From positions 66,769 through 130,768 of the forward strand of contig NZ_SRLH01000007.1 in NCBI RefSeq assembly GCF_004745595.1: a stretch of DNA of 64,000 bases, written 5' to 3'. Below, piece after piece: positions 16,630 to 26,441 of the stretch. Each line of letters opens with the position of its first letter. Position 1 is the first letter of the stretch. The notes beneath the pieces are model-generated. The model was given only the letters and a program-made list of their open reading frames with translations. It searched no databases and had not been told where the DNA came from. The stretch comes from Flavobacterium humi. GTDB taxonomy: Bacteria > Bacteroidota > Bacteroidia > Flavobacteriales > Flavobacteriaceae. A program made the position numbers and the translations under genes.

Positions 16630-17760
16630 ATGAAAATTTTTATCACTTTAAGTCTCATCACAGTGTTATTAACGGGCTGCGGCAACAGTAACACAAACGC
16701 TCCAGCGCCTGTAGCGGCAACGCTTCCGGTATTAAGCATCAACGAAACCACAGCGCACACCGAGTCAGAATTCCCGGCAGCCATAGCAGGAACCACCGAC
16801 GTGGAAATCAGGCCGCAGGTAAGCGGGACATTGGATAAGATATTTGTAGACGAAGGCGCTTATGTGACCAAAGGACAACCTTTGTTTAAGATTAACGACC
16901 GGCCTTACCGCGAACAGCTCAACAATGCCCTGGCCAGTCTCAATGCTGCAGAAGCAGCCGCTATAAACGCGCACCTTGAGGTAGAAAAACTTACGCCTTT
17001 GGTACAAAATAAAGTCGTTTCCGATTATCAGCTTAAAACTGCCAAGGCAAGCCTTGCCATCGCTAAAGCCAATGTGGCCCAATCCAAAGCATTGGTTGGA
17101 ACAGCGCGGATCAGCCTTGGGTATACTGTAATCCAGGCTCCGGTAAATGGTTACATCGGAAGGTTGCCTAAAAAACAAGGAAGCCAGGTCAATCCTGCAG
17201 ATCCTGAAGCACTAACCCAATTGTCGGATATCAAAGAAGTGCATGCTTATTTTTCTTTGGGAGAAAATGATTTTATTGCTTTCAAATCCCAATACGAAGG
17301 GAATACCATTCAGGATAAACTTAAAAAACTACCGCCGGTATCTTTAGTGCTAGCTGACAATTCGGTATACGCAGAACCGGGAAGAGTAGATATGGTTGAC
17401 GGGCAGTTTGACAAAACAACCGGGGCCATTACCTTAAGAGCAACCTTTCCCAATTCAAAAGGATTGCTGCGTTCCGGGAATACGGGGAAAATAAAACTCA
17501 GCATGCAACACAAAAACAGTTTGCTGGTACCTCAGGAAGCCACTATGGAAATCCAGGACAAGATATTCGTATTCCTTTTAGACCAAAAAAATGCGGTAAC
17601 CAAACAACCCGTTTCAGTAGGAGGAAAAAGCGGAAGCAATTACCTGATTACAGAAGGGATCAAAACCGGGGACAGGATCGTGGCCAAAGGGTTTGAAAGC
17701 CTTGCCGACGGCGCAGTCATCATTCCTGAAAAAGAGAAAAAGGCCATTGCCAAAATCTAA
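16630..17760 (+). CDS. RND efflux periplasmic adaptor (membrane fusion protein)
   Basis: 376 residues. A lipoprotein signal MKIFITLSLITVLLTGC puts the acylated Cys at position 17. Then come the biotinyl-lipoyl half-motifs (EIRPQVSGTLDKIFVDEGAY and GYTVIQAPVNGYIGR) flanking an alpha-hairpin, and a beta-barrel domain, as in AcrA/MexA. It bridges the inner-membrane pump and the outer-membrane channel. An earlier in-frame ATG at 16567 would add 21 residues ahead of the signal, so 16630 is preferred. The pump gene starts 24 nt after its stop. Expression is probably controlled by the TetR protein through operators 2-4. Confidence 0.93.
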   Translation: MKIFITLSLITVLLTGCGNSNTNAPAPVAATLPVLSINETTAHTESEFPAAIAGTTDVEIRPQVSGTLDKIFVDEGAYVTKGQPLFKINDRPYREQLNNALASLNAAEAAAINAHLEVEKLTPLVQNKVVSDYQLKTAKASLAIAKANVAQSKALVGTARISLGYTVIQAPVNGYIGRLPKKQGSQVNPADPEALTQLSDIKEVHAYFSLGENDFIAFKSQYEGNTIQDKLKKLPPVSLVLADNSVYAEPGRVDMVDGQFDKTTGAITLRATFPNSKGLLRSGNTGKIKLSMQHKNSLLVPQEATMEIQDKIFVFLLDQKNAVTKQPVSVGGKSGSNYLITEGIKTGDRIVAKGFESLADGAVIIPEKEKKAIAKI

Positions 17761-17784
17761 TTACACTAATCACATACAAAAATT

Positions 17785-20700
17785 ATGTTACAAAAATTTA
17801 TTGACAGGCCCGTACTGTCAACAGTTATCGCTATAATCATAGTCATCCTCGGGACCATCGGGCTGACAACCCTTCCGTTGCAGCAATTCCCTGATATTGC
17901 ACCGCCGGCTGTACAAGTTACCGCTTTTTATCCCGGTGCCAATGCCGAAACCGTTTTGCGTTCGGTAGCTCCTTCGCTTGAAGAAGCAATCAACGGGGTG
18001 GAAAACATGAGCTATATGAGTTCTACGGCCAGTAATGATGGTTCTTTAGTCATCACTGTAAACTTTAAGCTCGGTACCAATCCGGATCAGGCGGCCGTAA
18101 ATGTGCAAAACAGGGTGTCCCAGGCAACCAGCCAGCTTCCGGTAGAAGTGGTACAGGCCGGTATTTCCACTGTGAAACAACAGAACAGCCTTTTAATGGT
18201 TGTGGATTTGTATACCGAAAATGAAAAACAATACGACCAGACTTTTTTGGCCAATTACGCACAGATCAACCTTGTTCCTGATATCAAAAGGATTCCGGGC
18301 GTAGGCCAGGCCTTGATTTTCGGAAGCAGTAAGGATTACTCCATGCGCGTTTGGCTGAATCCTTCTAAAATGGCCAGTTACAATCTGACACCAAGAGAAG
18401 TCATGGCGGCCATCCAGGACAAAAACCTGGAAGCGGCACCCGGGAAATTCGGCGAAAGCAGCAAAGAAGCCTTTGAATATGTAATCAAATATAAAGGGAA
18501 GCTCAACAAACCAGGAGAATATGAGAATATTATCATCCGTTCCAACAGCGACGGTTCTGTGTTGCGCCTGAAAGATATCGCCAGGATCGAATTCGGTTCC
18601 TATACCTATGGAAGTACCACACAAGTAAACGGTAAATCAGGACTGAATATCGCAGTATACCAATTACCAGGCTCCAATTCGAGCGATGTACAGATTGCCG
18701 TAAAGGAAATGATGGAAAAAGCTTCTAAAGATTTTCCGAAAGATGTCAAACACCTGATTTTATACAATACCAAAGATTCACTCGATTTATCGATCCAGCA
18801 GGTTAAATCTACGCTGATTGAAGCTTTCATCCTGGTATTTATCGTAGTGTTCCTTTTCCTTCAGGACATTCGTTCTACCTTGATTCCGGCTATTGCGGTA
18901 CCGGTTTCCATTTTAGGGACTTTCTTTTTCATGGATATTTTCGGGTTTTCGATTAACCTGCTTACGCTTTTCGCATTGGTACTTGCCATCGGGATTGTTG
19001 TGGATGATGCCATTGTCGTGGTCGAGGCGGTACATGAGAAAATGCACAGCAAAAAGCTTTCGCCAAAATCAGCCACTACATCTGCCATGAGCGAAATAAC
19101 AGGTGCGATTATCTCGATTACGCTTGTCATGTCGGCCGTTTTCCTTCCGGTTGGTTTTATGGAAGGTTCCACAGGTGTTTTTTACAGGCAATTTGCTTTT
19201 ACACTGGCTATTGCCATCGTGATCTCGGCAGTAAACGCCTTAACCTTGAGCCCAGCTTTGGCGGCTTTGTTCCTGAAAGATACCCATAACGAAGAGCATG
19301 GAAAAAGTGAAGCATCCAAACCTAAAAATTTCAAGGAGAAGTTCTTTGTCGGGTTCAACAGCGGATTTGAAAAATTAACCAATAAATATGTCAACAGTGT
19401 CCGTTACCTGATAAAATTCAGATGGATCAGCCTTGGCGGATTGGTAGTAGTCATCCTGGCGACAGCTTATATGGTGAAAACCACACCAACCGGATTTATT
19501 CCTTCTGAAGACCAAGGTTTTATAGCTATTTCCTTGTCTATGCCTGCAGGCGCTTCCCTGGACAGGACAAAAACAGTAATGGCAGAAGTAGAAGAGGTAC
19601 TTGGAAACATGGAGTCCAAAAAAACACTGATGAAACTTTCCGGATTCAATATGCTTACCCAATCGAGCAGCCCGTCTGCCGGAGTGGCGTTTGTTTTGCT
19701 GAAACCTTCCAAAGAAAGGGGAGAAATAAAAGACATCAACGACATCATGAATGAAGTACGTGGGAAATTAAGCAGCGTGAAAGGCGCGAATTTCTTTGTC
19801 TTTACCTTCCCAACCGTACCCGGATTCAATAATGTCGACGGACTGGATATTGTATTGAAGGATAAAACCGGAGGCAGCATCAGTAAATTCAGTGGCATCA
19901 GCAATGCTTTTGTTGGCGAACTGATGAAACAACCGGAAATTGCGGTGGCCTTTACCAGTTTCAAAGCCGATTATCCGCAGCTGGAAATGGAAGTGGACGA
20001 TGTCAAGGCAGAGCAATTAGGTGTAAATGTGAAAGAAATATTGCAAACAATGCAAACCTATTTCGGAAGCACGCAGGTTTCGGATTTCAACAGATTTGGA
20101 AAATATTACAGGGTTATGGTGCAGGCTGAAGCCGAATCCAGGGCCAATCCGGAATCAATGAACGGAATCTTTGTCAAAAACAGGCTGGGGGAAATGGTGC
20201 CTATCAATACCTTGGTAAAACTGAAAAGGATCTATGGTTCGGAAACTGCTTCCAGGTACAATTTGTTCAATTCCATCAGTGTAAATGCCATTGCCAAACC
20301 GGGAATCAGTTCAGGAGCTGCTATCAAAGCGGTTCAGGATGTTGCCGAAAAAAGCCTGCCAGCCGGTTACACTATTGAGTTTTCAGGGCTTACAAAAGAA
20401 GAAATCTCTTCAAGCGGCCAATCTGCCATTATATTCGGGTTGAGTTTATTGTTTGTGTTCTTCTTGCTCGCGGCCCAATACGAAAGTTACATCCTTCCGG
20501 CAGCGGTTATCCTTTCAATACCTACGGGGATTTTCGGAGTCTTCGCCGCGATTGGCCTGGCGGGCATCGAAAACAATATATATGTCCAGGTAGCCTTGGT
20601 GATGCTGGTCGGGTTATTGGCCAAAAATGCCATCCTGATTGTAGAATATGCCGTTCAGAGAAGACAGGCCGGAAAATCGCTGTTGGCTTCGGCTATAGAG

Positions 20701-20961
20701 GCGGCAAAACTTCGCCTTCGTCCTATTATCATGACCTCACTGGCCTTTGTGGTTGGGCTTACGCCGATGATGCGTGCCACCGGGCCGTCTGCTTTGGGTA
20801 ACCATTCGATCAGTATCGGTGCAGCCGGCGGTATGGTTTCAGGAGTTGTTTTGGGAATTTTTATCATCCCTGTATTATTTGTGGTGTTCCAATACCTGCA
20901 GGAAAAAATTTCGGGCAAACCGTTGGCAGTAATCCATAATGAAGAAAAATCCGGCCATTAA
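17785..20961 (+). CDS. RND multidrug efflux permease (AcrB/HAE1 family)
   Basis: 1058 residues, the usual length for AcrB-type pumps. Twelve transmembrane helices are arranged as two halves, each with a large periplasmic loop. The proton-relay acidic pair Asp407-Asp408 in GIVVDDAIVVVE is at the same numbers as in E. coli AcrB. The second-half motif FFLLAAQYESY and the last repeat NAILIVEYAVQ are intact. It would drive export of amphiphilic compounds using the proton gradient. The spectrum of substrates cannot be read from the sequence. Confidence 0.96.
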   Translation: MLQKFIDRPVLSTVIAIIIVILGTIGLTTLPLQQFPDIAPPAVQVTAFYPGANAETVLRSVAPSLEEAINGVENMSYMSSTASNDGSLVITVNFKLGTNPDQAAVNVQNRVSQATSQLPVEVVQAGISTVKQQNSLLMVVDLYTENEKQYDQTFLANYAQINLVPDIKRIPGVGQALIFGSSKDYSMRVWLNPSKMASYNLTPREVMAAIQDKNLEAAPGKFGESSKEAFEYVIKYKGKLNKPGEYENIIIRSNSDGSVLRLKDIARIEFGSYTYGSTTQVNGKSGLNIAVYQLPGSNSSDVQIAVKEMMEKASKDFPKDVKHLILYNTKDSLDLSIQQVKSTLIEAFILVFIVVFLFLQDIRSTLIPAIAVPVSILGTFFFMDIFGFSINLLTLFALVLAIGIVVDDAIVVVEAVHEKMHSKKLSPKSATTSAMSEITGAIISITLVMSAVFLPVGFMEGSTGVFYRQFAFTLAIAIVISAVNALTLSPALAALFLKDTHNEEHGKSEASKPKNFKEKFFVGFNSGFEKLTNKYVNSVRYLIKFRWISLGGLVVVILATAYMVKTTPTGFIPSEDQGFIAISLSMPAGASLDRTKTVMAEVEEVLGNMESKKTLMKLSGFNMLTQSSSPSAGVAFVLLKPSKERGEIKDINDIMNEVRGKLSSVKGANFFVFTFPTVPGFNNVDGLDIVLKDKTGGSISKFSGISNAFVGELMKQPEIAVAFTSFKADYPQLEMEVDDVKAEQLGVNVKEILQTMQTYFGSTQVSDFNRFGKYYRVMVQAEAESRANPESMNGIFVKNRLGEMVPINTLVKLKRIYGSETASRYNLFNSISVNAIAKPGISSGAAIKAVQDVAEKSLPAGYTIEFSGLTKEEISSSGQSAIIFGLSLLFVFFLLAAQYESYILPAAVILSIPTGIFGVFAAIGLAGIENNIYVQVALVMLVGLLAKNAILIVEYAVQRRQAGKSLLASAIEAAKLRLRPIIMTSLAFVVGLTPMMRATGPSALGNHSISIGAAGGMVSGVVLGIFIIPVLFVVFQYLQEKISGKPLAVIHNEEKSGH

Positions 20962-21000
20962 ATCTTACGGATCACAAGATTCATTCTAAAATATATGATT

Positions 21001-22404
21001 ATGAAAAAACAGATGAAAAAATATAGCGCCCTCTTTTTGTTACTGACGGTTTTTGGTTCTTTCGCCCAGGAAGTCAAAACTCCAGCTGTTCCTGAAAATT
21101 TCAGAAATGCAACAGTTCGGGATACGGCCACAATAGCAGGCAAGCCATGGAAAGAATTTTTTACCGAAACAGACCTGGTACAACTCATAGAAGGTGCCTT
21201 GGCCAAAAACAATAGCCTACAAGTCGCTGAAGAAAACATAAAAATTGCGAACCTACAATACAAACAGTCCAAATGGGGCAATGTACCGCAGGTGAATGCT
21301 TTTGTCAACAGCAGTTACAGCAGGTTGTCCGAGAATAGCCTCAACGGAAGGAATGCACAGCTGGCGTTAGGCCAAAACCATATTGAAGATTATTCAGCTG
21401 GGATCAACCTATCGTGGGAAGTTGGGATCTGGGGCAAAATCCGGAACCAGAAAAAAAACGCCCTAGCGGTGTATATGCAAACGGCCGAAGCCAAAAAAGC
21501 ATTGCAAACTACTGTTGTAGCCAATGTTTCCAAAGGGTTTTACGATTTATTGATGTTGGATGCCCAGCTTGATATTGCCAAAAAAACACTGATGCTCAAT
21601 GACAGTACTCTTTTTATGGTTACCCTTCAGTTTGAAGCAGGACAGGTTACCTCATTGGCCAAACAGCAAACAGAAGCCCAGCGACTGGCTTCTGCCCAAC
21701 TGATTCCGCAATTGGAACAGAATATTCTGCTTCAGGAAAATGGGTTGAGTATCCTTACGGGGACATTTCCGGAAGCAAAGGAAAGAAACAGCAGGCTTCA
21801 TTTACTTGAGGTAAAAGAAAACCTTTCCACAGGGATTCCTGCCCAATTAATCAGCAGAAGGCCGGATGTAAAAAGTGTTGAACTTGCCTTGAAAGCGGCC
21901 AATGCCAAAGTCGGGATCACAAAAGCAAATTTGTATCCTTCCTTAAATATTACTGCAACGGCCGGTGTCAATGCTTTTGAGGCCAGCAATTGGTTTACCA
22001 TTCCGGCTTCATTGTTCGGTTCGGTGGCCGGTGGTTTGACGGCGCCTCTGTTACAAGGCAAAAAAATCAGGACACAATACGAAATCGCCAAAATACAACA
22101 GGAACAGGCTACTATCGAATTCAGGCAGGCTGTATTGGTCGCGGTAGGAGAAGTATCGGATGCTTTGGCTAAAATAGACAAGCAGTCTGCACAATATGCT
22201 ATTGCCAGCCAGCGCGTGGAAACACTTAAAAAAGCGGTTGCCAATGCCCATATGCTTTTCAAAAACGGTATGGCAACCTATCTGGAGGTCATTGTTGCCC
22301 AAAGCAATCTTTTAGCCGCAGAATTGGAATTGGCTACTATTAAAAAAGACAGATTATCATCAAATGTCGAATTATACCGTGCGCTTGGGGGTGGATGGGA
22401 ATAA
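21001..22404 (+). CDS. TolC/OprM-type outer-membrane efflux channel
   Basis: 467 residues with a cleavable signal peptide (ends GSFAQ) and two repeated outer-membrane-efflux-protein domains of long helices and short strands (for example NNSLQVAEENIKIANLQYKQ). It completes the adaptor-pump-channel set. Unlike many NodT-family channels it lacks a lipobox Cys. ATG 20995 is also possible (two codons earlier). The operon ends at the hairpin 22431-22456. Confidence 0.93.
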   Translation: MKKQMKKYSALFLLLTVFGSFAQEVKTPAVPENFRNATVRDTATIAGKPWKEFFTETDLVQLIEGALAKNNSLQVAEENIKIANLQYKQSKWGNVPQVNAFVNSSYSRLSENSLNGRNAQLALGQNHIEDYSAGINLSWEVGIWGKIRNQKKNALAVYMQTAEAKKALQTTVVANVSKGFYDLLMLDAQLDIAKKTLMLNDSTLFMVTLQFEAGQVTSLAKQQTEAQRLASAQLIPQLEQNILLQENGLSILTGTFPEAKERNSRLHLLEVKENLSTGIPAQLISRRPDVKSVELALKAANAKVGITKANLYPSLNITATAGVNAFEASNWFTIPASLFGSVAGGLTAPLLQGKKIRTQYEIAKIQQEQATIEFRQAVLVAVGEVSDALAKIDKQSAQYAIASQRVETLKKAVANAHMLFKNGMATYLEVIVAQSNLLAAELELATIKKDRLSSNVELYRALGGGWE

Positions 22405-22430
22405 TTGATTGGAGATGAGGTTTGTTGTTG

Positions 22431-22456
22431 AAATCCCGGGGTGATGGCCGGGATTT
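22431..22456 (+). terminator. Terminator of the RND operon
   Basis: AAATCCCGG, 8-nt loop, CCGGGATTT, then more T: a 9-bp GC-rich stem 26 nt after the channel gene. Confidence 0.88.
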
Positions 22457-22716
22457 TTTCGTTTTTATAAAATAACGAAATTTTGGATTCAATCATATAT
22501 GTAAGTTTTTTCTGTTTAATTTTTTAACAATTTTTACGTGAAAACCACACACGCATGCAAGCTTATATGGTGACCTTTATGCCGTTTTATGCTTAAAATA
22601 TATTTTGTATCTATTTGATTTATATTGATTTAATAGTTTGAAAATACACGAAAACATAAAATGGCAGACCCGGAAAAGCCTCAATAGAGTACGGAAAACC
22701 TAAACAAAACAACAAC
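22457..22716. other. Intergenic region before the tail-fibre-like gene
   Basis: 260 bp, AT-rich, without a credible reading frame. It must hold the promoter of the next gene, but I see no clean TAnnTTTG element; TAATAGTTTG near 22630 is the closest. Confidence 0.5.
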
Positions 22717-23733
22717 ATGAAAAACGTAAAAATTTTAGCCACAGCTTTTTTTGTAGCTATGGCAGCCAATGGTGTAAAAGCACAGGTTATTACAGGATCG
22801 TCTCTTTTTTCTCCGTCTGCGGGTGGAGCGAGGATACTTTCTGCCCAAGGAAATACAGCGGCGAATCCGGCGATAGGATTTCAAAGTGCAGTGTCTACTC
22901 CGGCAACTGCCCAGAATGATGGTGGAGGCGGTAACGGGATATTTCGTCCTTTGGCGAATACCATGGCTTTTTCCACAGCAAGTGTAGAAAGGATGCGTAT
23001 CAATTCCGGTGGGTTTGTAGGGATAGGCACTGCTAACCCGGTTCAGGCCCTTCATGTAAACGGTAACGGATATATAGAAAACGGTGCTTTGACCGTAGGT
23101 TTGTCGGCAGCCTCGAATACCTTTTCAAAATTCCAGGTACATAACGGAGCGATGATGGTTTCAGGTGCCAATGGAGCTGGGGGAGCGATGGTCGTTTTTA
23201 GTGATAACGTCGCACCTACTGCCTATCCAAATGGACGTTGGGGAATAGAATATGTGCCCAATACAGGTTTGAATTTCTGGAAACCCTGGAACCCAAGTAC
23301 CGGTGGTGGCGGAAATTTTTTTATGCTTCTCAAGGATGATGGCAAGATAGGCATGGGAATCGACCCTGCAAGCTGTACCAATGCTTTTGCAGGCGGATAC
23401 AGGCTGTATGTCAAAGACGGTATTTTGACCGAGAAAGTAAAAGTGGCCAATTATTGCGCTTCTAATTGGGCAGATTATGTTTTTGATGCGAATTATGCAT
23501 TACGCCCGCTTTCAGAAGTGGAAGCTTTTGTAAAAGAGAACAAGCACCTGCCAAATATCCCTTCGGCTGCAGCTATTGAAAAAGAAGGCCTGGACCTTGC
23601 CGATATGCAGGCCAAACAAATGGAAAAAATCGAAGAGCTTACGCTTTATATGATTGAAATGAAAAAAGAAATAGAAATATTAAAAAAGGAAAACCAGGCA
23701 TTAAGATCTTCTATTGTTTCACCTTCTAAATAA
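22717..23733 (+). CDS. Secreted tail-fibre-like protein with C-terminal coiled coil
   Basis: 338 residues, signal peptide ending GVKAQ. The middle carries GIGTANPVQALHV and KIGMGIDP repeats of the type seen in phage tail-fibre-like cell-surface proteins of Bacteroidota. The C-terminus (about 255-335) has WADYVFDANYALRPLSEVEA and NKHLPNIPSA, followed by a heptad coiled coil (MEKIEELTLYMIEMKKEIEI). This end resembles the trimerising, chaperone-like tail of such proteins, so a trimeric surface fibre is plausible. There is no T9SS sorting domain. A C10 peptidase gene starts 7 nt after its stop, so both are in one operon. Confidence 0.75.
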   Translation: MKNVKILATAFFVAMAANGVKAQVITGSSLFSPSAGGARILSAQGNTAANPAIGFQSAVSTPATAQNDGGGGNGIFRPLANTMAFSTASVERMRINSGGFVGIGTANPVQALHVNGNGYIENGALTVGLSAASNTFSKFQVHNGAMMVSGANGAGGAMVVFSDNVAPTAYPNGRWGIEYVPNTGLNFWKPWNPSTGGGGNFFMLLKDDGKIGMGIDPASCTNAFAGGYRLYVKDGILTEKVKVANYCASNWADYVFDANYALRPLSEVEAFVKENKHLPNIPSAAAIEKEGLDLADMQAKQMEKIEELTLYMIEMKKEIEILKKENQALRSSIVSPSK

Positions 23734-23740
23734 TAGAACC

Positions 23741-25378
23741 ATGAAAAAATATATCTTATATTCCATTATTTCGCTGCTGTATTGCTATTCGTTGTGGAGT
23801 GCGCCTGTGTCTCCGGAATCCGCAACCTTAGCGGCGAAGAATTTTGATATTTCCATGAACGGAAATACTCAAAGGCCAAATGTTGAATTGGCCTATACCG
23901 GAGTGACCCCAAGAGGCACAAATGCTTTTTATGTATTTAATATCAATAACCTGAGATTTGTTATAGTGGCTGCTGAAGACCGTCAGGAACCTATATTGGC
24001 GTATGATTTCAACGCTCCTTTCGATGTTCGCAACCTATCGCCGGAAGTCCTTTATTTTTTTGAAAATTATGGTGAAGAAATACAATTTATCATCGATAAT
24101 AATTCAGAGCCTGAAGCCACAACGGCAGAACAATGGCAAATCCTTCTCTCAAATTCAGATGTCCCTCCGGCAATCACGCATCGTTCCACTACGGTAGGTC
24201 CTTTATTGTCAACCTGCTGGGGACAAGGATGGCCGGATAATTCGCTTTGCCCGGTTAGCGGAAGCTGCCAGGCGGTTTCAGGATGTGTGGCAACAGCTAT
24301 GTCCCAAATTATGAATTATTGGCAATATCCCCTTAGCGGAAACGGATCCAACTCTTATTCCATAGCGCCTTACGGGACTTTGACGGCTAATTTCGGTGCT
24401 ACCACCTATGGCTGGACGGGAAGTGCGGCAGACCGCGGAAGAATCATGTCTGATACAGGTATTTCGGTAAATATGCAATACACTTGTTCCAGTAGTGGTG
24501 CTTGGGTATTGCTGAATGACCAGTCAGGATTCCATCCGCGGGCAGCACAAAATGCATACACCAGCCATTTCAGGTATGATACCGGAATCCAAGGCGTGCG
24601 CAGGACTAATTATTCGTACAACAACTGGAAAGACCTGCTACGCGACGAACTCAATAACAGCCGACCGGTGCAATATGCAGGCTGGGGCAGCAGCGGTGGC
24701 CATACTTGGGTATGCGACGGATACCACCAAAATTTCTGGGGTACAAAGTTTCACATGAATTGGGGCTGGAATTGCAGTAACAACGGGATGTACCGCTTGG
24801 GAGGCATCGGAGGGAACCAAAGTGATTTCCCGAGTAACGAACAGGCACTTATCAATATAAAACCTGCACCATGTCCTTCAAATGTTAGCATTTCAGGAAC
24901 CTATTCCAACACAATTACACAGTCGGGAACCTGGATTGTCAGCAACAGCACCACTATTATCCCTTCCGGAGCTACGGTACGGTTGGATGCAGACCCGTCC
25001 AACGGTTTTGTACTGCTCAACGACGGGTTTGAAACACAACCTAATGTCTTGTTCATTGCCCAGGCTTTGGACGGATGTGGAGCAGCACTCCCAAGCCGCC
25101 CGGTTATAGAAGTGTATGATACGGCTGATGAAATCGCCTCTAAAGACATAACGGCTTCTACAATCAGGGTATATCCAAACCCAACAAACGGAATGCTGAA
25201 TGTTGAATATCCTATGTCAGTGAAGGAATTGAAACTATATGATATTGTCGGGAAACTGCTCCTGGCCAAAACTGTTGGTAAAGAAGGACGCGCTTCATTG
25301 GATCTAACAGCCATTCCGCCTGGTATTTACTTCCTGAGTTTTGACGGGCAGACCACCAAGAAAATAGTAAAAGAATGA
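23741..25378 (+). CDS. T9SS-secreted C10 family cysteine peptidase
   Basis: 545 residues. Signal peptide about 1-21; a pro/inhibitor-like domain of the Spi type about 22-125; the catalytic domain with Cys182 in SGCVATAMSQIMNYW and His321 in GGHTWVCDGY; the conserved FHMNWGWN follows. The C-terminal 70 residues are a T9SS sorting domain (VYPNPTNGMLNVEY, PPGIYFLSFDG). C10 peptidases (streptopain, prevotellain types) are broad-range extracellular proteases. Two or three extra cysteines near the active site (STCWGQG, GSCQAVSGC, NWGWNCSNN) suggest a disulfide not typical of streptopain. ATG 23741 starts the signal peptide; the frame upstream runs into the previous gene. Confidence 0.93.
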   Translation: MKKYILYSIISLLYCYSLWSAPVSPESATLAAKNFDISMNGNTQRPNVELAYTGVTPRGTNAFYVFNINNLRFVIVAAEDRQEPILAYDFNAPFDVRNLSPEVLYFFENYGEEIQFIIDNNSEPEATTAEQWQILLSNSDVPPAITHRSTTVGPLLSTCWGQGWPDNSLCPVSGSCQAVSGCVATAMSQIMNYWQYPLSGNGSNSYSIAPYGTLTANFGATTYGWTGSAADRGRIMSDTGISVNMQYTCSSSGAWVLLNDQSGFHPRAAQNAYTSHFRYDTGIQGVRRTNYSYNNWKDLLRDELNNSRPVQYAGWGSSGGHTWVCDGYHQNFWGTKFHMNWGWNCSNNGMYRLGGIGGNQSDFPSNEQALINIKPAPCPSNVSISGTYSNTITQSGTWIVSNSTTIIPSGATVRLDADPSNGFVLLNDGFETQPNVLFIAQALDGCGAALPSRPVIEVYDTADEIASKDITASTIRVYPNPTNGMLNVEYPMSVKELKLYDIVGKLLLAKTVGKEGRASLDLTAIPPGIYFLSFDGQTTKKIVKE

Positions 25379-25423
25379 TTTCAAAAGTGATTTTATAATC
25401 CTTTTGGGATTTTGAATAAAAAG

Positions 25424-25466
25424 GCAATTGCAACGATGGAATTTACCGTCTTGCAATTGCTTTTTT
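25424..25466 (+). terminator. Terminator after the C10 peptidase gene
   Basis: GCAATTGCAA and TTGCAATTGC arms extended by GATGG/CCGTC near the loop, followed by six T. Confidence 0.8.
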
Positions 25467-25581
25467 GCATTACTTTGGTAAAGATTCAAAGCGAAGGGAA
25501 TGTCCTGAAAATAAAATACAGCAAGTTTCGGATTTCGATCCACGGAAAAACGACAGATCTTTGACTTGAAAACATAACGCC

Positions 25582-26430
25582 ATGAACGAACAGCAAAATA
25601 TCAATTACAACCGGATCGCAGAAGCGATAGAATATATCACGCAAAATTTCAAAGAGCAGCCTAATTTGGACGAAGTTGCCGAAAAAGTACATTTGAGCCC
25701 GTTTCACTTCCAGAAGCTTTTTACGGAATGGGCAGGGACAAGTCCTAAGAAATTCCTGCAGTATATCAGCATCGGCCATGCCAAGAAATTACTCAAGGAA
25801 ACCCAGTCGAGTTTGTTTGATGCCGCTTATGAAACCGGGCTTTCAGGCACAAGCCGGCTGCATGATCTTTTTGTGACCATTGAAGGGATGACACCGGCCG
25901 AATATAAGAACGGAGGCAAAAACCTGCTCATAAACTATAGTTTTGCAGAAAGTATTTTTGGGAATATTATGGTGGCTTCGACGCCAAAAGGGATTTGCCA
26001 TATGGCTTTTTATGAAAATGAAACCGAAGCACTCGAAGTCCTCAAAACAAGATTCCCGAATGCATCATTTAACAGGAAACCGGACCTGATACAACAGGAC
26101 GCTCTTTTTATTTTCCAGAATGACTGGACTAAAATGAACGAGATAAAACTCCATTTAAAAGGAACTGACTTTCAATTGAAAATTTGGGAAACCCTGCTGA
26201 AAATCCCAATGGGGCAAATGGCTACTTACGGAACCATTGCCAGGCAAATCCACAAACCCAATGCTTCAAGAGCAGTAGGAACCGCCATTGGGAGCAATCC
26301 TGTCGCTTTCCTGATTCCGTGCCACCGTGTGATACAATCGACAGGAGCTATTGGCGGCTACATGTGGGGCACAACACGGAAAACCGCCATATTAGGATGG
26401 GAAGGAGTCCAAACAAACCCTCAACCATAA
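25582..26430 (+). CDS. Ada-like protein: AraC domain plus O6-alkylguanine-DNA alkyltransferase
   Basis: 282 residues. An AraC-type DNA-binding domain (about 8-108; VHLSPFHFQKLFTEWAGTSP) is joined to an O6-alkylguanine-DNA methyltransferase domain (about 115-275) with acceptor Cys247 in LIPCHRV and the helix motif NASRAVGTAIGSNP. It would repair O6-methylguanine by self-alkylation and may act as a regulator. It lacks the N-terminal zinc/methylphosphotriester domain of E. coli Ada; a protein resembling that domain is encoded two genes downstream. It is followed after 11 nt by a 2OG-Fe(II) oxygenase gene. Confidence 0.93.
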   Translation: MNEQQNINYNRIAEAIEYITQNFKEQPNLDEVAEKVHLSPFHFQKLFTEWAGTSPKKFLQYISIGHAKKLLKETQSSLFDAAYETGLSGTSRLHDLFVTIEGMTPAEYKNGGKNLLINYSFAESIFGNIMVASTPKGICHMAFYENETEALEVLKTRFPNASFNRKPDLIQQDALFIFQNDWTKMNEIKLHLKGTDFQLKIWETLLKIPMGQMATYGTIARQIHKPNASRAVGTAIGSNPVAFLIPCHRVIQSTGAIGGYMWGTTRKTAILGWEGVQTNPQP

Positions 26431-26441
26431 ATCCAGGCCCA

